Positions 1 to 5,359 are shown, counted from the first letter of the stretch. The stretch: 8,092 nt of DNA from Desulfobacterales bacterium (GCA_022361535.1 JAKSAU010000734.1:1-8092); one strand, 5' to 3'. Translations and numbers: made by a program. The notes: a model not told the origin generated them from the letters alone.

Positions 1-130
1 TGCCTTTGATTTCCATTGTTGACGGATCCAGAGGAATCTGTCCGGAGCAGTATACCATACCATTATGAATAACGGCATGGGAATAAGGACCGATGGCTGC
101 CGGTGCCTTGTCTGAAATGATAGGTGTCAT
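1..130 (-). CDS. ridA: RidA/YjgF-family imine deaminase, N-terminal part (runs off left edge)
   Basis: Only the first 43 codons are inside the window. The visible protein opens [20 protein letters not shown] and continues [14 protein letters not shown]. This is the conserved N-terminus of the Rid family: the AIGPYSHAV strand and the SGQIPLDP loop are hallmark positions. Family members hydrolyse reactive 2-imino acids (2-iminobutanoate, 2-iminopropanoate) released by PLP enzymes such as threonine dehydratase, giving 2-oxo acids and ammonia in the cytosol. Full-length members have about 125-130 residues, so roughly two thirds is missing, including the catalytic Arg region. The ATG start is well set by AAGGAG at 136-141, five bases upstream. 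It lies 38 bp downstream of the helicase stop on the same strand, suggesting co-transcription. Family assignment is firm; which Rid subgroup it belongs to cannot be told from this fragment. Confidence 0.9.
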   Translation of the reverse strand, partial: MTPIISDKAPAAIGPYSHAVIHNGMVYCSGQIPLDPSTMEIKG

Positions 131-168
131 CGTTTCTCCTTAATCATGTATATCTATTGCTTTTATAA

Positions 169-2319
169 TCAGTTGTACTGGGTGACCACAGGCTCTTTAA
201 GGATTAGATCAATGGCTTCCCTGGCCGTTTTGGCAATGACTGGGAAGTCTTCATTGAGCTTGGTCATCTGTCTTAAATTTTCAGCGGTTCTCAGGATCAA
301 ACGGGCAAAATCCCCTTCAGCATAATCTGATCCGTGCATAAGTTCATCCCATGGGGTGTCATGGGCCCATGCATTGATAAGGATGGCTGGCTGGATAAAG
401 AGATTTGGTGCAGGAAACCCCTTTTTAAGCATTTTGATAGCAAAGGGTTTCAGACCGTGCCGCAAGTCAAGAAAAGTATCTTTAAGGCGCTTTGGCAGAG
501 CTGCCTGGTATAAAGGATCATCTTTGAATTCCTTTTCATTAACAAAAGCGCCCATGATGGCTGCCAAAAGCGCCGGATCCCTGTCCGGTAAAAGATTCTG
601 CCTTAAACCTTCTGCAACGAGCAAAGGTGAGTCAATGCGCAGTTTTGACGCCCAAACCCCATCGTCAGTTAAAGACGCGGGTTTAATGTCTTCCGGACTG
701 ACAAATCCCTCCTGGATTAAGAATTCCATATGGTCCATAAAATCCAGCCAAAGATGTTCAAGGTCGGCTCCGAATTTTTTCCTGGCTTTTTTGCCGCTTT
801 TTCCTGTGTTGTGTCCTTTTACAATCAAATAGGATGCAAAGGACTTTTCCAGCAGGATGCGTACCTGCTCAGGGGTGTGGGAAAGCAGCAGGTTGAGCAC
901 CATGGAAAAATCAATTTTGATCTGTGATTCCACATTGAGGGGAGGGGCATTTACCAGTTTAGCGATCAGGGATATGTCCATGAATTTGCCGGGCAAAACC
1001 ATCCCGAACCCGATTTTATCCATGCCCCTGCGGCCGGCTCGTCCTGCCATCTGCTGAAACTCACTTGGAGTCAAAGACAAAAAATCCCTGCCGTTGAACC
1101 GGTCTGAATTAAGAATAACCACAGACCTTGCCGGAAAGTTGACCCCTGCCGCCACTGTAGATGTGGCAAACATGGCATCTAAAAGCCCCTCGGCCATAAG
1201 GGTTTCCACCACCACCTTCCAGGCAGGCAGATGCCCTGGATGGTGGCCGGCTGCACCTGTTTCTTCAAGATAAGGCCTTTGAGGATGGGCTGATAGATGT
1301 GGGTTATCCTTTGTCAGTTCCACAAGCCGGTCCATCAGGGCCTGCTTGCGTTTTGGATCTTTGTTTAAAAGTTTGTTGTTACACAGTTTTACAGCCTGGT
1401 CACACTCTGCTCGGGATTTAAGGAAAAATATGGCAGGCAGCAGATCAAAATGAGCCATTACTTTCAGGACTTCAGAGAACTTTGGCAGTTTACCCGGTGG
1501 TGCCAGCATCGGGCGTTTTTTTGAATTAACAAATTTATATACCTTTTTGTGAAGCCTGGGCCTACCGCGTTCAGCAGGTTGCAGCAACGGGAACAAGGTG
1601 CCGGAAGGGTGGAAAAATATGGGATGCAAAGGAACGGGACGTTCATTGTTTTCCACGATTTCACAGGCTTTACCACGGATGTTTGCAAGCCATCCTGCAA
1701 TCTGATCCGGGTTGCCTATGGTGGCTGAAAGGAGCAGCAACGGAATACGTACCGGCAGGTAAATCATGATCTCTTCCCAGACAACGCCCCGTTCTGCATC
1801 TCCAAGATAATGCGCTTCATCAAGGATGATCAGGTCGCAGGACATATCTTCGCCGGTATACATGGCGTCGTAAAGCTGGTTTCTTAAGATTTCAGTGGTG
1901 CCGATGATAATATCTGCACTGGTATTTTCTTTGATGTCACCGGTAAGGATGCCGACTTTTTCCTTGCCGAATATTTTTGAAAATCCCATGTGGATGGAGT
2001 TTGTGAGCGCCTTGAGTGGTGTGGCATACCAGGTCTTTCCGCCATTTTCCAGAACGGTCCTGGCAGCTTGTTCTGCAATCCAGGTTTTACCGGCACCAGT
2101 CGGGGCGGTCACTAGGCAGTCTGACGTTTTGATGGCTTCAAGCGCTTTTAATTGGAAAGGGTCAGGTTTAAAAGGGGCCTTTTCAGGCACCCCGATCTGG
2201 CTGAATGTTCTTTTTAACGCCTTATCCACACCCGGGGTAAGTTCACGGTGTTGGTTACGTCTTCGGGAGCTGTTTGATTTGGGTTTCCGGTGTCCGGAGC
2301 GGTGATATCTTTTTTTCAT
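169..2319 (-). CDS. Ski2-like DEAD/DEAH-box helicase
   Basis: This 716-residue superfamily 2 helicase uses ATP hydrolysis to unwind or remodel nucleic acid. RecA domain 1 carries Walker A APTGAGKT (72-79), motif Ia TPLKAL (100-105), TTE (141-143), DEAH (167-170) and SAT (198-200). RecA domain 2 carries FFLKSRAECD (298-307), the Ski2-type HHPGHLPAWK (359-368), motif V TSTVAAGVNFPAR (386-398) and motif VI QMAGRAGRRG (423-432). The HHxGxLP block and QxxGRAGRRG place it with Ski2/Mtr4-like rather than RecQ or RecG proteins. The C-terminal 250 residues are alpha-helical looking and probably include a DSHCT-like region. The first 26 residues are very rich in Lys, Arg and His, perhaps a nucleic-acid-binding tail. 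The ATG is the first possible start, because an in-frame TGA lies 24 nt upstream, but no Shine-Dalgarno precedes it. Whether its natural substrate is RNA or DNA is not known from sequence. ridA follows 38 bp downstream. Confidence 0.93.
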   Translation of the reverse strand: MKKRYHRSGHRKPKSNSSRRRNQHRELTPGVDKALKRTFSQIGVPEKAPFKPDPFQLKALEAIKTSDCLVTAPTGAGKTWIAEQAARTVLENGGKTWYATPLKALTNSIHMGFSKIFGKEKVGILTGDIKENTSADIIIGTTEILRNQLYDAMYTGEDMSCDLIILDEAHYLGDAERGVVWEEIMIYLPVRIPLLLLSATIGNPDQIAGWLANIRGKACEIVENNERPVPLHPIFFHPSGTLFPLLQPAERGRPRLHKKVYKFVNSKKRPMLAPPGKLPKFSEVLKVMAHFDLLPAIFFLKSRAECDQAVKLCNNKLLNKDPKRKQALMDRLVELTKDNPHLSAHPQRPYLEETGAAGHHPGHLPAWKVVVETLMAEGLLDAMFATSTVAAGVNFPARSVVILNSDRFNGRDFLSLTPSEFQQMAGRAGRRGMDKIGFGMVLPGKFMDISLIAKLVNAPPLNVESQIKIDFSMVLNLLLSHTPEQVRILLEKSFASYLIVKGHNTGKSGKKARKKFGADLEHLWLDFMDHMEFLIQEGFVSPEDIKPASLTDDGVWASKLRIDSPLLVAEGLRQNLLPDRDPALLAAIMGAFVNEKEFKDDPLYQAALPKRLKDTFLDLRHGLKPFAIKMLKKGFPAPNLFIQPAILINAWAHDTPWDELMHGSDYAEGDFARLILRTAENLRQMTKLNEDFPVIAKTAREAIDLILKEPVVTQYN

Positions 2320-2324
2320 GGACC

Positions 2325-2330
2325 AGTATA
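2325..2330 (-). promoter_or_regulatory. Possible -10 element for the helicase gene (leaderless start)
   Basis: On the minus strand TATACT, five of six matches to TATAAT, lies five bases before the helicase ATG at 2319. The expected transcription start would fall at or within a base of the ATG, and no Shine-Dalgarno is present, so the pattern suits a leaderless mRNA. The -35 is poor: the best candidate is TTGCTT with a 19 bp spacer. Alternatively the gene is read from the Nudix gene 110 bp upstream. Confidence 0.35.
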
Positions 2331-2429
2331 AACCATAGTTTCAGTGAATAAGCAATACAGTTCAGCCGAACAAAAGCCTATACACCTGGAGACTAATTTG
2401 TTTTTAACAAAAACTTAAGCTGATTCGTT

Positions 2430-2966
2430 TTAAACGGATTGATCTCTTTTTAAAAATGACAGTGTTTTTCGGGCGGACTCCATACCAAAAGCTGATATAT
2501 CCAGGGTGTTTAAAGCAAGAAACTTGAACCCGGCCACATCATCCATGGCCGTTATGGTGTCAAATGTTTTTACCTTGCAGACAAATGCCATATCTGTGAT
2601 CGGGTAAGTAACTTTTTTATATGGGTATGTGTTGGCAAAGGAGCAAAGATAACGTACAGATGTTACATCAAGGTTCAACTCTTCTTTTATCTCACGGGTC
2701 AGGGCCTCTTCTATGCCTTCTCCGGGTTCAGAAAAACCGCCTGGCAGGTCCAGGGTTCCTTTTCCAGGATCATGGGCTCGTATGGTTGTCAGCACCCGGT
2801 CTTTATCATCCAGAATTACAGCTATGGCAGCAGACGCGCAATTAATGAAGAATAGAAAGCCGCAGGCCTTGCATTGAAAAGATTTTACGCTTTCAGGCTT
2901 GAGCATTTGCTTTCCACAGGATGGGCAAAAGCGAAACAGATCAGCATTGGGATTTTTTTGGGGCAT
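2430..2966 (-). CDS. Nudix hydrolase with N-terminal zinc ribbon
   Basis: A 178-residue cytosolic protein in two parts. Residues 14-35 form a zinc ribbon with two CxxC pairs, CPSC (14-17) and CKAC (32-35). Residues about 46-175 form a Nudix fold. The Nudix box spans 77-99 and fits GX5EX7REUXEEXGU: G77, E83, R91-E92, E95-E96, with Asn98 at the usual last Gly. Nudix enzymes hydrolyse nucleoside diphosphates linked to another moiety, using Mg2+ bound by the box glutamates. The zinc ribbon recalls NADH pyrophosphatase NudC, but the protein is much shorter and lacks the SQPWPFPxS block that marks NudC after the box, so NAD(H) activity should not be assumed. The ATG start is preceded by a weak AAGAGA-type site. 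It lies 13 bp downstream of the Mth938-domain gene, probably in one operon. Confidence 0.92.
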   Translation of the reverse strand: MPQKNPNADLFRFCPSCGKQMLKPESVKSFQCKACGFLFFINCASAAIAVILDDKDRVLTTIRAHDPGKGTLDLPGGFSEPGEGIEEALTREIKEELNLDVTSVRYLCSFANTYPYKKVTYPITDMAFVCKVKTFDTITAMDDVAGFKFLALNTLDISAFGMESARKTLSFLKRDQSV

Positions 2967-2979
2967 TGTCTTATCTCTT

Positions 2980-3330
2980 TTAACAGGTCAAGTGAAAGCA
3001 GGCACTGATTTTTTTGTCTGGTTGTTCCTTTATCAATTTGTTGAAAAGGCTTACAGCCTTTCCTGTTGCCATTGCCTGAATTTCGACGCCCACTGCAGAA
3101 AGATCATCTAATAACCCTGGGGCCAGGCTCATCCGCCCATTGGCGCCTGTTCCGACTATGATTAATTCCGGCTTCTCTGGCAGCAAGGTTTCCAGGTCCG
3201 ATCGCTCCAGCATATGTCCGGCTTTCCGGTACCAGTTGGTCTGTATATGTTTGTCCGGGAAGATGATCAGATCAGATGTGAAAGCCTCTGAACCGATGGT
3301 CATGCGACCAAAATTATATGATGTAATCAC
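2980..3330 (-). CDS. Mth938-domain (DUF498, AAMDC/NDUFAF3-like) protein
   Basis: A 116-residue protein beginning MITSYNFGRMTIGSEAFTSD and ending SACFHLTC. It matches the Mth938 fold family from end to end: the opening I-x-S-Y-x-F-G, TSDLIIFPDK (18-27), W-Y-R-K-x-G-H (33-39), the central ELIIVGTGANGRM (55-67), and the terminal FHLTC. Family members are small soluble proteins of unclear biochemistry; the eukaryotic relative NDUFAF3 assists complex I assembly and AAMDC is linked to lipid metabolism. The start codon is GTG. It is preferred over the ATG nine codons later because AAGGA lies eight bases upstream and the MITSYxFG opening is conserved. It is the first gene of a pair with the Nudix gene, 13 bp apart. 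No catalytic role can be assigned. Confidence 0.88.
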   Translation of the reverse strand: MITSYNFGRMTIGSEAFTSDLIIFPDKHIQTNWYRKAGHMLERSDLETLLPEKPELIIVGTGANGRMSLAPGLLDDLSAVGVEIQAMATGKAVSLFNKLIKEQPDKKISACFHLTC

Positions 3331-3338
3331 GATTATAT

Positions 3339-3343
3339 TCCTT
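3339..3343 (-). promoter_or_regulatory. Shine-Dalgarno setting the GTG start of the Mth938-domain gene
   Basis: AAGGA on the minus strand sits eight bases before the GTG at 3330. The only nearby ATG, nine codons in at 3303, has no comparable site, and starting there would remove the conserved MITSYxFG strand. Confidence 0.7.
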
Positions 3344-3355
3344 GTAATGGTTTGG

Positions 3356-3384
3356 AAAATAATAGCACAATTTGGAATTGTTAA
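3356..3384 (-). promoter_or_regulatory. Candidate sigma70-type promoter for the Mth938-Nudix pair
   Basis: On the minus strand TTAACA (3384-3379, five of six to TTGACA) and TATTTT (3361-3356, four of six to TATAAT) are separated by exactly 17 bp. Transcription would start near 3349, leaving a leader of about 20 nt that contains the AAGGA site. A perfect inverted repeat lies in the spacer (see 3367-3381). The -10 match is moderate; an overlapping TATTAT gives a better hexamer but only a 14 bp spacer. Confidence 0.45.
3367..3381. repeat. Perfect 6+6 inverted repeat in a promoter spacer (candidate operator)
   Basis: ACAATT-tgg-AATTGT is a perfect dyad with 6 bp arms and a 3 bp centre. It covers most of the spacer and touches the -35 of the promoter proposed at 3356-3384, the usual place for a repressor site. 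AT-rich dyads of this size also arise by chance, and no regulator gene is adjacent. Confidence 0.4.
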
Positions 3385-3476
3385 ACCTAATTGTTTTCCT
3401 ATCGTATTCCAGGAAGCTGGTCAACTGCCTTGGGGCAGGGCAATCGGTATGACTTTTCAGGCGGTTTTGCAGTCTA

Positions 3477-3965
3477 TCACGATATCTCAGACCTGATCTG
3501 TTTTATTCTGTCCTCAATCTTGAATGAAGAAATATCTGCATCTGGAAACAGGGAAACACGGCTAAATATTTGTGATAAGGTTTCTTCCATCTTAACAGGT
3601 CTTGCACGTTTAATCGAAAAGTAAGCGAATTCGCTGTGCATTACGGCGTTTAATTGTTTTTTCCGGGGGCAGACCATAACAAACTCAACCAGGTTTCTTA
3701 GGGGGTCGAATGTGAGCATCCTGCTCCATATTTCCAGTTCTTCGCCTAATAGAGAGGGTTTGAGGTATTTTATCGTGTGGGAAATGACAGCCCAGCTGTT
3801 TCCGGTTTCTTCAGCATGTTTAAAAATATCAAGAACCTTGTTTGTTCTTAACTGCTCTTCACGTGCGTTTAGAAAATAGGTCAGGTAGTTTGCATTATTC
3901 AAGTGCGAAAAAGGATCGCAATCCTCAAACGTTACTCTTTTAATTGATTTCATGGTTTGAATCAT
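3477..3965 (-). CDS. Acyl-CoA thioesterase, hotdog fold (4HBT, YbgC/FadM-like)
   Basis: A 162-residue single-domain hotdog protein. Near its N-terminus it carries FEDCDPFSHLNNANYLTYF (13-31), the 4-hydroxybenzoyl-CoA-thioesterase-type signature in which Asp17 is the expected catalytic acid and HLNNxxY packs the central helix. The strands from about 56 to 115 (SWAVISHTIKYLKP, LEIWSRMLTFDPL, AYFSIKRARP) follow the family pattern. Such enzymes hydrolyse acyl-CoA (or acyl-ACP) thioesters in the cytosol; chain-length preference cannot be read from sequence. The final 40 residues are a charged helical extension. The upstream ATG (3965) is chosen over the ATG four codons later (3953) because AAAGGG lies seven bases before it. 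The gene stands alone: 146 bp separate it from the next gene on the same strand, which has its own candidate promoter. Confidence 0.88.
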   Translation of the reverse strand: MIQTMKSIKRVTFEDCDPFSHLNNANYLTYFLNAREEQLRTNKVLDIFKHAEETGNSWAVISHTIKYLKPSLLGEELEIWSRMLTFDPLRNLVEFVMVCPRKKQLNAVMHSEFAYFSIKRARPVKMEETLSQIFSRVSLFPDADISSFKIEDRIKQIRSEIS

Positions 3966-4006
3966 TGGTTTACCCTTTATGCAGGCTATGAATTAAAGGG
4001 CTTTAA

Positions 4007-4033
4007 ATTATCCCACTTAAAAGTGATTGTCAA
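4007..4033 (-). promoter_or_regulatory. Candidate promoter for the thioesterase gene
   Basis: On the minus strand a perfect TTGACA (4033-4028) is followed after 15 bp by GATAAT (4012-4007, five of six). Register-shifted -10 choices give 16-17 bp spacers with poorer matches. Transcription would begin near 4000, leaving about 35 nt of leader containing AAAGGG (3978-3973). A 12 bp palindrome, CACTTAAAAGTG at 4014-4025, occupies nearly the whole spacer. Confidence 0.55.
4014..4025. repeat. 12 bp palindrome in thioesterase promoter spacer (candidate operator)
   Basis: CACTT-AA-AAGTG is a perfect dyad with 5 bp arms, centred between the proposed -35 and -10 of the thioesterase promoter. Its placement suits a repressor; its short length means chance is a real alternative. 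Confidence 0.3.
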
Positions 4034-4053
4034 TTTGCTGAAACCATGTATAT

Positions 4054-4204
4054 CAAGCACCGGCTCTGCTATCCCGGAAAGGACTGACGTTTTTTTCAGT
4101 GGCTTTTTCATATTATGATTAAGATATGATGTTTTGGGCTTCGAACAAAACTTAGTTCAAAAAAACGTCTGATGTCCTTTTCCGTGACAGCAGAGCCTCA
4201 GTGC
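4054..4204. repeat. Long imperfect inverted repeat (MITE-like or RNA hairpin)
   Basis: The left arm (about 4057-4096) and right arm (about 4159-4204) are inverted copies. Perfect blocks are GGCTCTGCT (4062-4070 with 4189-4197) and GACGTTTTTTT (4086-4096 with 4159-4169). Between them CGGAAAGGAC pairs with CGGAAAAGGAC with one gap, next to a 3 nt gap. Weaker similarity continues outward to about 4045 and 4220. The 62 nt core has its own small dyads: TCATAT/ATATGA (4108-4113, 4124-4129) and GAAC/GTTC (4143-4146, 4155-4158). No target-site duplication is visible next to the GGCTC ends. The arms could be terminal inverted repeats of a small non-autonomous element, two inverted fragments of one decayed gene, or the stem of a structured RNA. 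Confidence 0.65.
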
Positions 4205-4217
4205 AGATTTACGAGCG

Positions 4218-4330
4218 TTGGCCGCCCTGGCCTTAAGCAACGGTGCTTGGTATTTGATTTTTTTATTGAACAAGAAAAAGGTCATCAAGGGGATTTTAAA
4301 AGGGCTAATTGCAAGCAGTTGGGCGGCCAA
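4218..4330. repeat. Second inverted repeat, 10 bp GC-rich arms
   Basis: TTGGCCGCCC (4218-4227) and its exact complement GGGCGGCCAA (4321-4330) flank 93 bp. TGCTTG (4244-4249) and CAAGCA inside the arms are also complementary. GC-rich 10 bp arms in an AT-leaning gap are unlikely to be trivial, and they start where the first inverted repeat ends. Confidence 0.5.
4231..4264 (+). terminator. Terminator-like hairpin with T tract
   Basis: CC-tt-AAGCA, loop ACGG, TGCTTGG (4231-4250) forms a 7 bp stem with a 2 nt bulge, followed by TATTTGA and seven T (4258-4264). The T run starts eight bases after the stem, so this is a weak fit to an intrinsic terminator. No plus-strand gene lies upstream within the gap, so if real it would end an unannotated transcript crossing the inverted repeat. 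Confidence 0.35.
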
Positions 4331-4412
4331 TTCCCTATTTTTATATGTTCCAGCAGGTTTATCCTTTTCAAGTGATTAGAATAGAGCTAAGTATTAGTTT
4401 ACAGGAGAAATT

Positions 4413-5210
4413 ATGATTATACATCACTTGCGCAACGCGACCTTTGTAATTGAGTCAGAGGACCGGTTTATTCTTGTTGATCCAATGCTCGGCCCTAAAG
4501 GCAGCCTACCGGCTTTTGCCCGGTTTAAGCACAAGCCTTTGCCTAACCCAATTGTTGATCTGCCTGACAGTGTCGATGCTATTTTAAACCGGGTTAATTT
4601 TTGCATGGTGACCCATTCCCAGAAATGGGGTATCGAGGCATTGACCCATACAGATCATTTTGATCCGGTCGGAAAAGCCTTTTTACTTGAAAAGGATATT
4701 CCATTGGCCTGCCCAGCTAACGATGCCGGCTATATGGAAAAAAACGGAATCCAGGTCGCAGCCGCTCCGGGATATTGGCAGACCCTTGAGTTTGCAGGCG
4801 GTAATATCACTGCTGTGCCTGCGCAGCACGGCCACGGCTGGGTACACAAGCTTATGGCCAATGGCGCCGGATTTTTATTGGAATTGCCTGGCGAACCATC
4901 AATTTATGTTGCCGGTGATACGGTGTATACCAAGGATGTTCATCGTACACTGACTGAACTAAAACCTGGTATTGCTGTGGTGGCGGCAGGCTGTGCGAGC
5001 CTGGATATAGGCGGTCCTATTCTCATGCCTTTAGAAGAAATTTTAACCTTTGTAGAGAATGCCCCAGGCCAGGTGATTGCCAATCACTTGGAAGCCCTGA
5101 ATCATTGCCCTACGACCCGTGCAGGGTTGTCTGAGATACTGGCAGAAGTAAAGTTGGCTGATAAAGTTCGTATTCCTTACGATGGAGAGCAGTTTCTTGT
5201 AGATGTGTAG
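4413..5210 (+). CDS. Metallo-beta-lactamase-fold hydrolase with split metal motif
   Basis: A 265-residue soluble protein of the UlaG-like branch of the MBL-fold superfamily. Visible are the opening IHHLRNATFVI and LVDPMLGPKG (21-30), the metal region 67-84 (H68, H79, D81, H82), the second-site QHGHG (138-142), VAGDT with D169 (166-170), NHLEALNHC with H225 and H231 (224-232), and RIPYDGE near the C-terminus. These follow the order of a hydrolase family that uses one or two metal ions; substrates are undetermined. In ordinary members the first motif is compact HxHxDH. Here H68 and H79 are eleven residues apart within VTHSQKWGIEALTHTDHFD. CAGGAG ends five bases before the ATG, so the start is secure. 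The zinc-ribbon gene follows 149 bp downstream with its own ribosome site. Fold is confident; activity is not. Confidence 0.88.
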   Translation: MIIHHLRNATFVIESEDRFILVDPMLGPKGSLPAFARFKHKPLPNPIVDLPDSVDAILNRVNFCMVTHSQKWGIEALTHTDHFDPVGKAFLLEKDIPLACPANDAGYMEKNGIQVAAAPGYWQTLEFAGGNITAVPAQHGHGWVHKLMANGAGFLLELPGEPSIYVAGDTVYTKDVHRTLTELKPGIAVVAAGCASLDIGGPILMPLEEILTFVENAPGQVIANHLEALNHCPTTRAGLSEILAEVKLADKVRIPYDGEQFLVDV

Positions 5211-5301
5211 TAGTGGTTTAAGGGGTTGAAATTGTTAGGTTTGTGTTAGTCTGGCAAAGATTCTTGACTTTTATCTGGATGAAAATTAGGCTGACTCATC
5301 A

Positions 5302-5327
5302 GGCAATTTTTATTTCAAAAAATTGCC
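5302..5327 (+). promoter_or_regulatory. 10 bp perfect hairpin in the leader of the zinc-ribbon gene
   Basis: GGCAATTTTT and AAAAATTGCC are perfect complements around a 6 nt loop, ending 19 bases before the AGGAGG of the small zinc-ribbon gene. No T run follows, so it does not look like a terminator of the MBL-fold gene. It could be an mRNA hairpin or a protein-binding dyad. A candidate -35, TTGACT (5264-5269), with TAGGCT 17 bp later would start transcription close to 5299, at the hairpin; its -10 is poor. Confidence 0.4.
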
Positions 5328-5346
5328 ATTCAGACCAACCGTTTAT

Positions 5347-5352
5347 AGGAGG
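5347..5352 (+). promoter_or_regulatory. Strong Shine-Dalgarno setting the start of the zinc-ribbon gene
   Basis: A full AGGAGG lies seven bases before the ATG at 5360. The same frame is open further upstream to an ATG at 5243, but that one has no ribosome site and the added residues have no zinc-ribbon features, so 5360 is the start. Confidence 0.85.
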
Positions 5353-5359
5353 ACGAATC

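Larger units (their letters stand above)
3986..4111 (-). pseudogene. 41-codon frame in the left repeat arm, possible transposase-gene remnant
   Basis: A minus-strand frame from ATG to TAG encodes 41 residues starting MKKPLKKTSVLSGIAEP and continuing DIHGFSKLTITFKWDN. The composition looks protein-like and the start overlaps the inverted repeat. The sequence on the opposite arm, read outward on the plus strand, can encode the similar FSVTAEP where this one has LSGIAEP, so the two arms may be two decayed copies of one coding segment, as in relics of insertion sequences. There is no Shine-Dalgarno, and the frame covers the thioesterase promoter, so it could equally be fortuitous. I do not recognise the protein. 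Confidence 0.25.
3966..4412. other. 447 bp structured intergenic region, no convincing gene
   Basis: The gap between the divergent thioesterase and MBL-fold genes contains the thioesterase promoter, a large imperfect inverted repeat, a second inverted repeat, a terminator-like hairpin and a 41-codon frame, each listed separately. A plus-strand frame starting at 4172 (67 codons) lacks a ribosome site and resembles no family, so it is not called. For the MBL-fold gene only a -10-like TAGAAT (4377-4382) was found, with no good -35. Confidence 0.6.

Noticed and set aside
356..832. Plus-strand frame of 158 codons
   Set aside because: Antisense to the C-terminal part of the helicase, with no recognisable motif and no ribosome site of note.
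1895..2305. Plus-strand frame of 136 codons
   Set aside because: It lies antisense within the conserved RecA domain 1 of the helicase and its translation has no domain character.
2398..2415. GTTTTT/AAAAAC hairpin after the Nudix gene
   Set aside because: Stem is purely A/T apart from the ends and no T run follows it in the transcribed direction; not a convincing terminator.
3140..3496. Plus-strand frame of 118 codons
   Set aside because: Antisense to the well-supported Mth938-domain gene and its promoter.
4057..4204. Integron attC site
   Set aside because: The arms lack the RYYYAAC/GTTRRRY core pairs required of attC, and no integrase or cassette array is nearby.
4172..4375. Plus-strand frame of 67 codons in the intergenic region
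   Set aside because: No ribosome site before the ATG, it runs through both inverted repeats, and the protein resembles nothing known; at most part of a decayed coding segment.
5252..5269. Sigma54-like TGGCAA...TTGAC
   Set aside because: The distance between the GG and the downstream element is one base too long and the invariant GC is replaced by GA.
5243..5359. Longer start for the zinc-ribbon gene
   Set aside because: The upstream ATG has no Shine-Dalgarno, the extra residues come from the hairpin leader, and the AGGAGG at 5347 clearly serves the ATG at 5360.
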